Positions 21,489 through 30,859 of a stretch of 62,395 bases of DNA are shown here, in pieces. Each line of letters starts with the position of its first letter. Position 1 is the first letter of the stretch. The notes beneath the pieces were generated by a model, which was given only the letters and a program-made list of their open reading frames with translations, ran no database searches and had not been told where the DNA came from. Origin of the DNA: Thiocystis violacea (lineage in GTDB: Bacteria > Pseudomonadota > Gammaproteobacteria > Chromatiales > Chromatiaceae); NCBI RefSeq assembly GCF_016583565.1, contig NZ_NRRF01000030.1:1-62395 (forward strand). Direction: 5' to 3'. The translations under genes and the position numbers were made by a program.

Positions 21489-23018
21489 TCAGCCCATGGC
21501 CTCTTGATAGAGGCGCCGGTAGTCGGAAATGACGGTTTCTTGCCGATAGTAGCGCTCGACCCGCCGGATGCCCGCCTGCTGGGCCGCGTGCCATTGGGCC
21601 GGGTCGTTCAGGAGATCGATCGCCGCGGCGGCAAGCGCCTCGGGATCCGCGATGGGCACGACGCGACCAGCGACGCCGAGCGCGCGTCCATTCGTCGCGG
21701 AGCCTTCGATCAACTCCCGGCAGGCGCCGACATCCGTCGCGATCACCGGCAGGCCACTTGCCCACGCCTCCAGAATGACGAGCGGGAACGCCTCGCTGAT
21801 CGAGCTCAGCACCAGAACGCCCAGCTGCGGGAGGATCGCCTTCGGATCCTGGAAGCCGAGGAACTTAACGCGGCCGTCCAGGCCTAGATCGCGCACCAGA
21901 TCCCGACACTGCCGGACGTAGTCCGGGTCTTCCTCCGTCGGGCCGATCAGCCAGCCCTCGACGTCGGGACAGCGCGCGCTCACCGTGCACATCGCGCGAA
22001 CGAAGCTCTTCACGTCCTTGATCGGCACCAGGCGCCCGAGCAGGCCGACCACCCTGGGGGCGCGCGCCGCGCGCTCGGCGCGCAGCCGGGCAAAGGGACC
22101 GACCGAGATGCCATTCGGGATAACGCGCGTCTTCGATTCCGGCGCACCATCGGAAAGCTGCTGCCGACGATTACCCTCGTAGAGCGCGATGATCGGGTCG
22201 GCGCGCGCGTAGGCGAGCCGGCCGATCCCCTGGAAGAACCGGATCCACAGGCCGCGTCGATGGTCGGCCCCGGAGTCGGCCTGGGCATAGAAATGATCGG
22301 GCCGGTCGGAGAGCGCAATGCGCTGAAGGTCGATCTTCCGCTCCTTCGTATAGATGCCATGCTCGCTCAAGATGAATGCAGCCCCAGTATCGAGCGCGAG
22401 GAAAGTCCCCAACAAGCCCGCATAGCCGGTCGATACGGCGTGGAGAACCCTGGCCCTCGGCAGCCGGCGGGCGATCCGCGCCAACTTGAAGACGGCATTG
22501 TGCATGGACCGGACGGTCCAAAAATAGCTCACGAAGTCCTGGTCGCTCGCTCCGTCTTCATAGCGCCCGCGGATGTAGTCCCAGGATGTCTTGCCGAAGA
22601 GGAAGTCTTCGGTCGAGATCCCATCGGGCCGCAGCAGGCAGCGGACCAGATCCTGGCAGACCGCCTCATCCAGTTCGCCCGCCGAGGCCGGGAGCTGGGC
22701 GTGAAAGGCCTCGAGCCATGTCTGGCAGGCCCGATGGCCCTTGCGCGCCCCGGACGGGGCGAACTGCGCGGATTCGAGGAGATAGTGCGTCTCCAGGAAG
22801 ACGACATTGGCGGGGACACTGTATTGCGGGGCGCCGTAGCTGTCGGCCGTCGCACCGAGAAAGACGATGCCGAAGCGCGTCTCCGGCATGCCGAGCAGGA
22901 GGTCATGCACCCACTTCGACACACCGCCCCGGACATAGGGATAGGTGCCTTCGAGCAGCAGGATGACATCCGCCTCCTCCAGGCGTGCTCCAGCGCCTGG
23001 ATCGCGATCAGGACGCAT
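21489..23018 (-). CDS. pelF: PelF glycosyltransferase (GT4)
   Basis: This 509-residue cytosolic enzyme (Pseudomonas PelF: 507) polymerises the Pel backbone from a UDP-sugar. The N-terminal Rossmann domain begins ADVILLLEGTYPYVRGGVSK, with the GGVSKWVHDLL acceptor-side motif; the C-terminal domain has VGLLGRLVPIKDVK and the nucleotide-sugar E-x7-E motif in EAFPLVILEAW. ATG 23018 gives the standard length; upstream open frame is spurious. It follows pelE by 4 bases and is followed by pelG at 2 bases, so they are translationally coupled. Confidence 0.96.
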   Translation of the reverse strand: MRPDRDPGAGARLEEADVILLLEGTYPYVRGGVSKWVHDLLLGMPETRFGIVFLGATADSYGAPQYSVPANVVFLETHYLLESAQFAPSGARKGHRACQTWLEAFHAQLPASAGELDEAVCQDLVRCLLRPDGISTEDFLFGKTSWDYIRGRYEDGASDQDFVSYFWTVRSMHNAVFKLARIARRLPRARVLHAVSTGYAGLLGTFLALDTGAAFILSEHGIYTKERKIDLQRIALSDRPDHFYAQADSGADHRRGLWIRFFQGIGRLAYARADPIIALYEGNRRQQLSDGAPESKTRVIPNGISVGPFARLRAERAARAPRVVGLLGRLVPIKDVKSFVRAMCTVSARCPDVEGWLIGPTEEDPDYVRQCRDLVRDLGLDGRVKFLGFQDPKAILPQLGVLVLSSISEAFPLVILEAWASGLPVIATDVGACRELIEGSATNGRALGVAGRVVPIADPEALAAAAIDLLNDPAQWHAAQQAGIRRVERYYRQETVISDYRRLYQEAMG

Positions 23019-23022
23019 ACTG

Positions 23023-24012
23023 CTAAGCGGCTCGGCCGGTCGTGCGGGTACCGGCGCGAGCAGGGTTGCAAGGGCGCTCGCGCTGACTCGAATCGCAGAT
23101 GCCGACGCGCTCCAGGAGGACCAAGTCGGCCTTGGTCGGCACCAGACCGCGGCGCCGCGCCGTCTCGAACGCCGTTCTCGCCGCCTCCGGGTCACCGAGA
23201 TCGAGCAGCACCCGCCCCCGCAGGAAGTGCGTCCCGGGCGACTCGGGCAGCAGACGGACGGCCGCGTCGAGGTGACTCCGGCTCAAGCTCAGGTAATAGC
23301 GCGAGACCTCACCCTGAACCAGACCGAGACTCACCAGTTGCCAAACGTCAACGGCCAGCGCCCGATGCAGCGCCGCCGCCTGCGCGGGAGCCGCGGCCGT
23401 CGCCAGCCGCACTTGATGCTCCTGCATCCGGTTGGTCAGGGTTTGCGTCTTGTGCTCGAGCAGCCCATAGGCCACCAGGCGCACCTCGTCTTCCGGATCG
23501 CGCAGCGCCAACTGCAACAGCCGGATGCTCTCGCGCTCGCGCAGACGCAACGACCTCAGCACCGCGCGAGAACGCCGCTCCGGATCGCGCGACCACCGCA
23601 GCACCGAGGCCAGGCCGGCTTCGTCATACTGCTCCGCCGTCGCGCGCTCCCAGGTCTTCATCACGCCCGCCCCGGCCACCGATGGACGCAAGGTCGTAAA
23701 GCCGAGCGATCGGGACTCTTCCGAGGTTTCCGGGGCCAACCGCAAAGCGACGGCGGCGCCCAGGAAGACGACATTCAGAAGCGGTGAGAGCAGGCAGAAT
23801 AGCCACACGAGGGAGAAGCGGATCGACGGAAGGCGCTCACGCAGCAGCCGCAGGATCACCACCGCGAAGAGTCCCGATCCGAGCGCGTGGGCGGCCAGAA
23901 AGCCTGGAACGGCTTCGGGGCCTGCATCGGGCCATAGACTCCAGGCGCCCGCGAGCTCCAGCGCCATGGCGCCCGCGGCTGCAGAGAGCAGAAACGCCCA
24001 ACGCAAAACCAT
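23023..24012 (-). CDS. pelE: PelE membrane/TPR scaffold protein
   Basis: This 329-residue protein has the same length as Pseudomonas PelE. Two N-terminal transmembrane helices (RWAFLLSAAAGAMALELAGA and FSLVWLFCLLSPLLNVVFLG) precede a cytosolic helical part ending in TPR-like repeats (HLDAAVRLLPESPGTHFLRG, LGDPEAARTAFETARRRG). PelE forms a complex with PelD and PelG that recruits PelF. It lies 3 bases after pelD. Confidence 0.93.
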   Translation of the reverse strand: MVLRWAFLLSAAAGAMALELAGAWSLWPDAGPEAVPGFLAAHALGSGLFAVVILRLLRERLPSIRFSLVWLFCLLSPLLNVVFLGAAVALRLAPETSEESRSLGFTTLRPSVAGAGVMKTWERATAEQYDEAGLASVLRWSRDPERRSRAVLRSLRLRERESIRLLQLALRDPEDEVRLVAYGLLEHKTQTLTNRMQEHQVRLATAAAPAQAAALHRALAVDVWQLVSLGLVQGEVSRYYLSLSRSHLDAAVRLLPESPGTHFLRGRVLLDLGDPEAARTAFETARRRGLVPTKADLVLLERVGICDSSQRERPCNPARAGTRTTGRAA

Positions 24013-24015
24013 GCG

Positions 24016-25422
24016 TCAGCTCTCGGCTTGTGGCGCGACCGCGAAACCGCCCGTCGACGCACAGACATTGGACGAGGGTTGCTCCAAACGCCGCAGGATC
24101 GCCGCCGAGCTGTCTTCACCCGTGAGTGCAATGGCGTCGACCCGAATCCCCGCCTGCACGAAGCGGATCCCTCCCCGCTCGCGAACCTCCTCCTCCACGC
24201 GCTGCATCAGGATCATGGCCGACTCGACGCTGGTGAGCGGCAAGAGGGCGAGTACGTTGCGTCCTCCGTCCTCGGCCTCCCGTACCCAGACATGGTCCAA
24301 GGTTCTGGAGCGCGCGCGCAAAACCTCTCCGACCGCTCTCAGCCGGAGTCTGTTCTCGCCCCGCAGCACCAGGAGGCTCGCACCCAGACCATAGCGGCCG
24401 GCATTCCGACACCAGCGATCGATGACGGCGCCGATCGCCTGCCCGCCGTCCGCCGCATCCTCTTGCGCTGAACCCTGCGCGTGCAGCCCGTCGGAGACGT
24501 AGTCGGCGATGAGCGTCAGGAGTTCGAGGGTACGGTGCCGATCATCGAGCGCACCCATCTCGCTCACGCAAACGACCCCCCACACCTGGCCGTCGACATG
24601 GCGAATGGGCGCGATGGCCTGGAGCCCGCCGGTGATGACGAACTGATGCGCGGCGGCGACGGCCGTCTTGTTCGAGCGCAGCACCTCGCAGAGCAGTGGG
24701 TTGTCCGGGGATAAGGCCGGCGAGGCGCCGCGCTCGGCCAACCGGTGGAGCCGAACAGGCCCCGCCGCAGCCCGCTGCCTCGGGTCGTCCGACTTGACAC
24801 AGCGGTACACCGCGGAGACCTGAACTTGGCCGTACTCGGCGAACAGCTCCAGGATCGTCTCGGCAAGGCGCGACGCCACATCGACATCCTTCAGACTGGA
24901 GACCATCAGCCGCTCACGCACCGCCGTCATGGCCGCGCGAAAGCTCAGCGGCTCTGCGCAGAGCCGCTCCTCCAACTTGGAGTGGGAGGCGAGCAGAATT
25001 CCGTAAGAGTGGGTGATCTGCTCGATTCGAGCCGCCTGATAGGCGTGTTCGATCTCATAGCGGGCGCGGTCCCGCGCCCAGGAATCGTGAAACTGGCCGC
25101 AGATCAGGGCGGAGAGGAGTGTTCCCACACTCATCGCGAGCGGCACGCCCTCCAGTGATCCAGCCGCGCTCGCGAGGAGCGTGGCGGCCCCGACGATCCC
25201 GACAGCGCTCGCAACGGCGAGACTGATCCCGTAGCGCAGCCCGATCAGCGCGGGCGCAACGACCGCCAGGGGGAAACCCGCGTCCAGAAAGAAGGGATCC
25301 TGCCGGCTCCAGAGGAAGCCGACCGCTGGGATGCCGAGAGTCAAGAGGATGACTTCCAGCCAGATCACGAACTGCCTGCTCGGCGTCTGAGCCAGCCGTG
25401 CAAACAAAGACCCCGTGTTCAT
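24016..25422 (-). CDS. pelD: PelD, c-di-GMP receptor of the Pel synthase
   Basis: This 468-residue inner-membrane protein has four N-terminal transmembrane helices (about 18-110), a short coiled segment, a GAF domain (about 165-315) and a degenerate GGDEF domain (about 325-455). The GGDEF signature is absent, but the inhibitory-site motif is preserved as R373-T-L-D376 followed by HVWV. In Pseudomonas the equivalent RxxD binds c-di-GMP and activates Pel production. c-di-GMP control is therefore expected here. The start is ATG 25422. It is fourth in the operon, after the two pelA genes of this strand. Confidence 0.95.
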   Translation of the reverse strand: MNTGSLFARLAQTPSRQFVIWLEVILLTLGIPAVGFLWSRQDPFFLDAGFPLAVVAPALIGLRYGISLAVASAVGIVGAATLLASAAGSLEGVPLAMSVGTLLSALICGQFHDSWARDRARYEIEHAYQAARIEQITHSYGILLASHSKLEERLCAEPLSFRAAMTAVRERLMVSSLKDVDVASRLAETILELFAEYGQVQVSAVYRCVKSDDPRQRAAAGPVRLHRLAERGASPALSPDNPLLCEVLRSNKTAVAAAHQFVITGGLQAIAPIRHVDGQVWGVVCVSEMGALDDRHRTLELLTLIADYVSDGLHAQGSAQEDAADGGQAIGAVIDRWCRNAGRYGLGASLLVLRGENRLRLRAVGEVLRARSRTLDHVWVREAEDGGRNVLALLPLTSVESAMILMQRVEEEVRERGGIRFVQAGIRVDAIALTGEDSSAAILRRLEQPSSNVCASTGGFAVAPQAES

Positions 25423-25683
25423 ACCCCATCGCCCCTTCTATTCGTCGCCCCTCGGTCGTCCCGCGAGTCCTTCCAGCCCGGAGCCGGATTCTCGCGGCAA
25501 GGCACATGATTGAAGACGCAAGACCGCGCCATCTGCGTGTCGGACAGTTCCCGAGTACCAGCGTTGATCATCAATTGGCTTTGCGTCCGCGATGCACTCT
25601 GACGCCCGAGCTGTGGGAGTGTCGCCTGGCCGCGATCGGGCGCCGTCGCGCCGGGGCGACGCCCCCAGGGCGGGCCGCGACGA

Positions 25684-26550
25684 TCAGCTGCATTTCAGAT
25701 CGGGCAATCCGATACCAACGGCATTCAATTGAGGCGCGGTCACCCAAGGGGTGAAGCCGAGATCACGGATCCGCCTGGCCGCGTGCCGCGCGGCGGCGCG
25801 ATCCGTCAGCGGCAGATAGTCGATCACAGTGACCGGCAGTCCGTAGGTGTCGCGGGCCGTCTCCAGCTTGGCGAGCAGCCAGGCGTGATCCGCCGGCTGC
25901 ACACGGAAATAGGACTTTCCGACCGCATCCCAGCCATGGAGCAGCGACTCGGCGACGACCCCGACGGCCTGGCGGCCGAAGCTCGGCCAGAGATCGAAGC
26001 CCCGGTTGAGGATCAGGCGAATGGTCGGATAGCGCTCATAGATGCCGCGTAGGATCGCGTTCAGCGCGACCTCCTGCTCGGCCAGCTGCTCCGACGTCAG
26101 GGGCAGAGCCCGAAAGCTATCCAGGGTGTCCAGGAAGAAGCCGCGATAGCCACGGGCCCACAGCGGCCAGATGCGCACCTCAAGGATGTATTGCAGCCAG
26201 CCCGGCTGAGTGAGATCCACGATATTCCCGCCCCAACCCTCATTGCGCCCGAGAAACCAGGTCGGATCGAGCGTCTCATAGCCGGCACGCCAGGGCTCTG
26301 CCTCGCCGATACTGATGTAAAGGAAAGGCTCGGCCCTGCCCGCCAGCAGGACTTGGTCGCTGCTGATCGCATCGGCCTCGACGATCAGGCGCTCATAGCG
26401 ATCGACCAGTTCATCGGGGATCGGGCGCTCATAGAAAACGGCTGTGCTGGGTCCCACCGAGCAGGCATTGCCCCATGACACCCCTGCCCGGCCGATCAGC
26501 GGACCCAGTCCAAGCAGACCCAGCCACTTGAGGATTGCGCGTCGGTTCAT
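25684..26550 (-). CDS. pelA: PelA hydrolase domain as a separate protein
   Basis: This 288-residue protein has an N-terminal export signal (MNRRAILKWLGLLGLGPLIG) with a Tat-like RRxxLK pattern, then a TIM-barrel glycoside hydrolase domain of the type at the PelA N-terminus (GH166, related to GH114). Visible strands: AVFYERPIPDELVDRYERLI, EPFLYISIGEAEPWR, GYRGFFLDTLDSF, IRLILNRGFDL, VGVVAESLLHGWD. Likely catalytic acids are D141 and E201, spaced as in Pseudomonas PelA. PelA trims and processes Pel in the periplasm. ATG 26550, preceded by AGGAAG, is preferred over ATG 26592. The deacetylase part is the neighbouring upstream gene. Confidence 0.85.
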   Translation of the reverse strand: MNRRAILKWLGLLGLGPLIGRAGVSWGNACSVGPSTAVFYERPIPDELVDRYERLIVEADAISSDQVLLAGRAEPFLYISIGEAEPWRAGYETLDPTWFLGRNEGWGGNIVDLTQPGWLQYILEVRIWPLWARGYRGFFLDTLDSFRALPLTSEQLAEQEVALNAILRGIYERYPTIRLILNRGFDLWPSFGRQAVGVVAESLLHGWDAVGKSYFRVQPADHAWLLAKLETARDTYGLPVTVIDYLPLTDRAAARHAARRIRDLGFTPWVTAPQLNAVGIGLPDLKCS

Positions 26551-26668
26551 GATCTTCCTAATTCCTGTCGCTGGCGTCTGGAGACGATTCAATGGGGCGC
26601 CCGGCGCTGGATGACGCCTCGGGTCGCGTGCGGCAATGCTCAGGTCTTTCCATCTCGGCGCATCCGCG

Positions 26669-29600
26669 CTACGGCGTCCTCACCGGACTCGGGGTCGCCG
26701 TCACGTAGGCCGAGGCGCCCTGGGCGTTATAGGATTGGACGCGAAACCAGTAGTTGGTCCACCAGGACAAGCCTGAGATCGTCGTCGTCGTGCTGTTGCT
26801 GCCCAGGGTTAGCGTCCGAGCGCCCGAGGTATAGCTGCTGTTTTTCGCGTACTCGACCCGGAAGCCCTGCTCGTCGCTCGACAGATCCTGCCAACGCACC
26901 TGACAGCGATCGATGAAGAAGAGGAACCTCGAACAACTGACCGTCGGACTCCCAGGGGCCGCCGGCGGCGCCACGCCCGCTCCGTCGAGCGTGACGCCGA
27001 GAACCGGATTCACGGGGTCGCTGCTCGCCACCTCGATGCGGCCAGAGCGGCTCCCCGAGACCCTGGGAGTGAAGGTCACGGAAACGCCACAGCTCGCCCC
27101 GACGCCCAGCGTGGCGGGACAGTCGTTGGTCTGAGCGAAATCGCCCGTTGCCGTGATCGCGGCCAGGTCCAGATCGGCCGAGCCCTTATTGGACAAGGTG
27201 ATGCCTTGCGGGGCGCTGGCAGCCCCGACGGTCTGAGCAGAGAAGATCAGGCTTGCCGGTGACGCAGCCGCGACGGGAATGGTCAGACCCTCGCCGGTCA
27301 GCGGAATGCTCAGCGTCGGCTGGGCGGGATCGTTCGTGGCGATACGCAGTGCGCCCGTCCGCACCCCGCCCGAGACCGGCTGAAAGGCGATAGCGATGGT
27401 GCAGCTGGAGCCTGACGGCAAGGCGGCGCTGCAGTCACTCGTCGCGACGAAGTCACCCTCGACGGCGACGCTCGTGACGCTCAGCCGACCAGAGCCCTCG
27501 CTCGTGACGACCACTGGCTGCGCGGCGCTCGTCGTGCCCACGGCCTGACTCGGGAAGCTCAGACCCGTCGGCGCAACACCAACCGCTGGCAGGGCGGCCA
27601 CCACCGACCCCGAATGCGTGCCGAAGCCGTCGAAGACCAGGGCCAGGCAGTTCGATGCATTGCTCGCGCAGACGCTGGGAGCAGCGGAAGCGCCGTCCAG
27701 GCTGATCTCGTAGGCGCCCGCATCCCCCTGGGTCAGAACCTCCACGACACCAGAGCCTGTGAAGCTGAAGTCGAGGTTGGTCCCATCGCCGCTCAGCGTC
27801 CGCAGCTCGGCCCGCATTGGGAGCCGGCTGATATGCGTGACGGGGGCGCGGCTCGAACCGAGACGAGCCACGAAGCGACCGCCGCTCGCCGGGAGAAAGA
27901 CCTTGTCATCCCCGTAGGCATACCAGTTGTCCACGCTCGACAGGATCTGCCCGCTGCTCGGCCAGAGCTGGAGGGCGAGCTTCCCCAAACTGCGACCCCG
28001 GGTCGGCAGGGCGGTCACGGCGACCTGGCTTGCGCTCGGGGCGTCGATGATAAGACTGGCATCCCTGAGGGTCTCGATCCGTTCCGCCGCGTCCATCAGG
28101 GTCACGAACTCAGCCCCCGTGCCGCGGGCCGCCGCCAAGACGTTGGTGTACATGGCCTGGCTGTAGCAGTGGGTGCCGGGCTGCGTCTGCGTCTGACACT
28201 GACTGGAGGTCGTCGGACCATAGTCATGCCAGGGCCAGACCACGACCGGCTGGGAGGCATGGTTGAGCTGGTCGAGGTACTGCTGCGGCCACACCGACTC
28301 GGCGCAGGTCGCATAGGATCCAGAGCAGGTGGCCGGGATCGGCGTGTGAGTGGCCGAACTCAGCGTGCCGGACTCCGGCAAGGAGGGCAGTTGCCCAGTC
28401 GTCAGCCCCCACTCGATCAGGGTGAAGTCGAAGTAGAGCGTGGGACTGAAATAGACCCGGTTGCCAGCCTCGCTGGGTAGCGGCTCGGCCAGGGCTGCAT
28501 CCGGAGGGATCAGGTACCCGACGGCACCCGGAAAGCCGGCGCCCAGGCCCGAATAGCCGCCGGTGAGATAGTCCAGGCCGCCCTGCTGCAAGATGGCGGC
28601 GGCGGTCTCCAGCGACTCGGGCATGCCAGGGACCGCCCCGCCGCGCGCTGGCGTCTCCTCCCAGGTGGTCGGCATGACGTTCGCGACGACCAGATCCATC
28701 GAATCGCGGAACTGTCTGGCCAGCCAGGTCGCCCAGGGCACGCCTCCGCCCACTGGCTGATAGCCGGACGGATGCTCGAGCGCATCGTAGGGGTTGGTAT
28801 CCTCCGGATGCGTCAGACTGTGGGTGCCGATCTCGTTCCCGAGGTTGACATAATCGATAAACAGGGGGCCAGAGTAGTTCCAGTCCGTCCACTCACCTTC
28901 ATCGACGTTGTCGCCGATGTTGATGTAGTAGGAGCCGACGAAATCGTAGTCTGTCTTCCAGCCCCTCAAGAGTTCCAGCAGTGGCGCATCCACATTCACC
29001 ACGCCGTCGGCGGGCTCCGGCTCGCCCGCTGGGGCGCGAAACATGGATTGATCCATGTCCGTGCGCGAGGCGAACAGGGTGCTGCCCCGCCCCATCTTGA
29101 GTCCGACCGGGATCTGCTCCCCATAGAGCACCCATTGCAGCGCCTGCCAGGCCAGGTTGATGTTGCCAAGCAGTTCGACATTGGAAAAGTGGACGTTGCG
29201 GCCACCCGTCTCGGTCGCCCACACCGCCGCCAGCGTATTGGAGCCATTGATGGTCTGAACGGCGAGCGCCGTCGCTTGCTGACCATCGAGCGGGGCGTAC
29301 TGGCTCCAATAGAAGCCCGGCAACTCGAGAAGCGTCTCTCCGCTGCCATAACCGCGCATCACGGGGTGTGAGGTCGCCGCGGCCGAAACCGTCAAGGAGG
29401 CTTCTGGGCCGCCGCCCGTCACACGCGTGAGCCCCAGCAACTGCGCCATGCGGGCATAGGCGCCCCCGGCAAAGGGCGCGCCGGCCGCATCGTTCGTCAG
29501 CAGATCGTCCGCCGTGACGAGGCCGATCTGGTAGTGGTAAACGGCTTGGGAGAGCGTCTGTGCGATGACATCGAGGTCGTCGGCCGAGACGTTCGCGCAG

Positions 29601-30859
29601 TAGGGCAGGATCAGGGCGTCGTAATCGACGATGTTCGCGACATCCTTCAGCGCATCGATCGAGAGCAGATCGAAGGGGATGCCTGCCATCATCGCCTGAT
29701 GCTGGAGCGCCATGTAGAGCTGCGAATACGCCTTGCGCTGCACATCCGTCTGAGACGCCGCATCGGCGGACCAGAAGCGCGCCTGACTCGCCTCGCAGAA
29801 GACCACGGCCACGCGCTTTCCGAGATCGGTGCGCTCTGGGTAGGTCACCGGGATGCCGGACAGCAGGAAGTGACCGGCGCTCCAGTCGGTCGGGAAATAG
29901 AGCCACGCGCTCGTGTTCGGATTCGCATTCGGGTAGTCATCCGGGTCGACATCGGCGACCACGCCGATCAGATTGATCGACTGCGCCGAGGTCACGCCGA
30001 TGGCCGAGGCCGGGATCTCCAGCTCCATCACGCTGCCATCGGCGCTGAATGCGTATGACGCGACAGGACCGACATACTCGAATGTCGTTCCCCTGTAGAG
30101 GTAAGGCCGCCCGTCGCTATAGATGTGGATCTGATATTCGGCACCAAGCGTGGTGCTCACCTGATACCCGCTCGTCGCGTCCTGATCGGTATCCAGCCAA
30201 AGCGTCGTGCGCGGCCCGATGGCTTCCCCCGACGGCGTCTGGAGCGCCAGGTGGTACACCTGACTCGCGCTGTCGTACTTGCCATAGAGCTGCACACCCA
30301 ACCCAGGCGGGTTATCCGGCGGCAAGAGCAGATCGTCGGTGCTCCAGGACGTCAGCGTGCCGAGGATCGGGTTGACGCCGCCCGCCGCCCGCGCCTCGCG
30401 ACCACCCGCCCAGCCAAGCAGGCGACCGGTCGCGGCGAGCGCCGAGTGCTTGACGGTATCGAGCCAGCTCTGAGGCTCTGGGACAGGTGCCGGGAAGCGG
30501 ATAGGCTTCGGGCGCTGCGTCGGATGCCCGGGATGCCGGCTACCGGCCTTCGGACGCTCCGCCTCCTGCGCATGCTTCCACTGGAGCCAGCGATCGCATC
30601 CAGGGGCTGCGGAGGCTCGACCGGTGCGCGCATCGACGCATGAGGGAAGTACTCGATGGCGGCGGGACAGCTGCGACTGGAGGGCAGTCTCCGTTCGCGG
30701 GACCATGACAGCCTTCGCAACGGCGCTTTCCGCCGAAAGGACGATCGGAGAGGTCGTCAGCAGTGCGACCATCAGCGCCCCGCAGAAACCCAAGCCAGCG
30801 CGCGCCCGAGGGCCGAGAGACGAACCCGACCACCAACAGACAGAGTCTTGTGAAGCCAT
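26669..30859 (-). CDS. pelA: PelA-type deacetylase in a large multi-domain exported protein
   Basis: About 1396 residues from ATG 30859 (AGGAG 11 bases upstream), with an N-terminal signal (GLGFCGALMVALLTTSPIVL). Order: a Pro/Arg-rich spacer; a beta domain (about 170-330, QVYHLALQTPSGEAIGPRTT); a Rossmann-like domain (RVAVVFCEASQARFW); a polysaccharide deacetylase domain with metal ligands D601-M-D603 and H680-SLT-H684; two choice-of-anchor-D/HYDIN-type Ig domains, each with a Cys pair (SDCSAALPSGSSC, NDCPATLGVGASC); and a C-terminal fibronectin-III domain ending NYWFRVQSYNAQGAS. In Pseudomonas the Rossmann and deacetylase parts are fused to the hydrolase in a 948-residue PelA. Here the hydrolase is a separate gene 118 bases downstream and the Ig and FnIII domains are additions. 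It should deacetylate Pel in the periplasm. Confidence 0.8.
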   Translation of the reverse strand: MASQDSVCWWSGSSLGPRARAGLGFCGALMVALLTTSPIVLSAESAVAKAVMVPRTETALQSQLSRRHRVLPSCVDARTGRASAAPGCDRWLQWKHAQEAERPKAGSRHPGHPTQRPKPIRFPAPVPEPQSWLDTVKHSALAATGRLLGWAGGREARAAGGVNPILGTLTSWSTDDLLLPPDNPPGLGVQLYGKYDSASQVYHLALQTPSGEAIGPRTTLWLDTDQDATSGYQVSTTLGAEYQIHIYSDGRPYLYRGTTFEYVGPVASYAFSADGSVMELEIPASAIGVTSAQSINLIGVVADVDPDDYPNANPNTSAWLYFPTDWSAGHFLLSGIPVTYPERTDLGKRVAVVFCEASQARFWSADAASQTDVQRKAYSQLYMALQHQAMMAGIPFDLLSIDALKDVANIVDYDALILPYCANVSADDLDVIAQTLSQAVYHYQIGLVTADDLLTNDAAGAPFAGGAYARMAQLLGLTRVTGGGPEASLTVSAAATSHPVMRGYGSGETLLELPGFYWSQYAPLDGQQATALAVQTINGSNTLAAVWATETGGRNVHFSNVELLGNINLAWQALQWVLYGEQIPVGLKMGRGSTLFASRTDMDQSMFRAPAGEPEPADGVVNVDAPLLELLRGWKTDYDFVGSYYINIGDNVDEGEWTDWNYSGPLFIDYVNLGNEIGTHSLTHPEDTNPYDALEHPSGYQPVGGGVPWATWLARQFRDSMDLVVANVMPTTWEETPARGGAVPGMPESLETAAAILQQGGLDYLTGGYSGLGAGFPGAVGYLIPPDAALAEPLPSEAGNRVYFSPTLYFDFTLIEWGLTTGQLPSLPESGTLSSATHTPIPATCSGSYATCAESVWPQQYLDQLNHASQPVVVWPWHDYGPTTSSQCQTQTQPGTHCYSQAMYTNVLAAARGTGAEFVTLMDAAERIETLRDASLIIDAPSASQVAVTALPTRGRSLGKLALQLWPSSGQILSSVDNWYAYGDDKVFLPASGGRFVARLGSSRAPVTHISRLPMRAELRTLSGDGTNLDFSFTGSGVVEVLTQGDAGAYEISLDGASAAPSVCASNASNCLALVFDGFGTHSGSVVAALPAVGVAPTGLSFPSQAVGTTSAAQPVVVTSEGSGRLSVTSVAVEGDFVATSDCSAALPSGSSCTIAIAFQPVSGGVRTGALRIATNDPAQPTLSIPLTGEGLTIPVAAASPASLIFSAQTVGAASAPQGITLSNKGSADLDLAAITATGDFAQTNDCPATLGVGASCGVSVTFTPRVSGSRSGRIEVASSDPVNPVLGVTLDGAGVAPPAAPGSPTVSCSRFLFFIDRCQVRWQDLSSDEQGFRVEYAKNSSYTSGARTLTLGSNSTTTTISGLSWWTNYWFRVQSYNAQGASAYVTATPSPVRTP

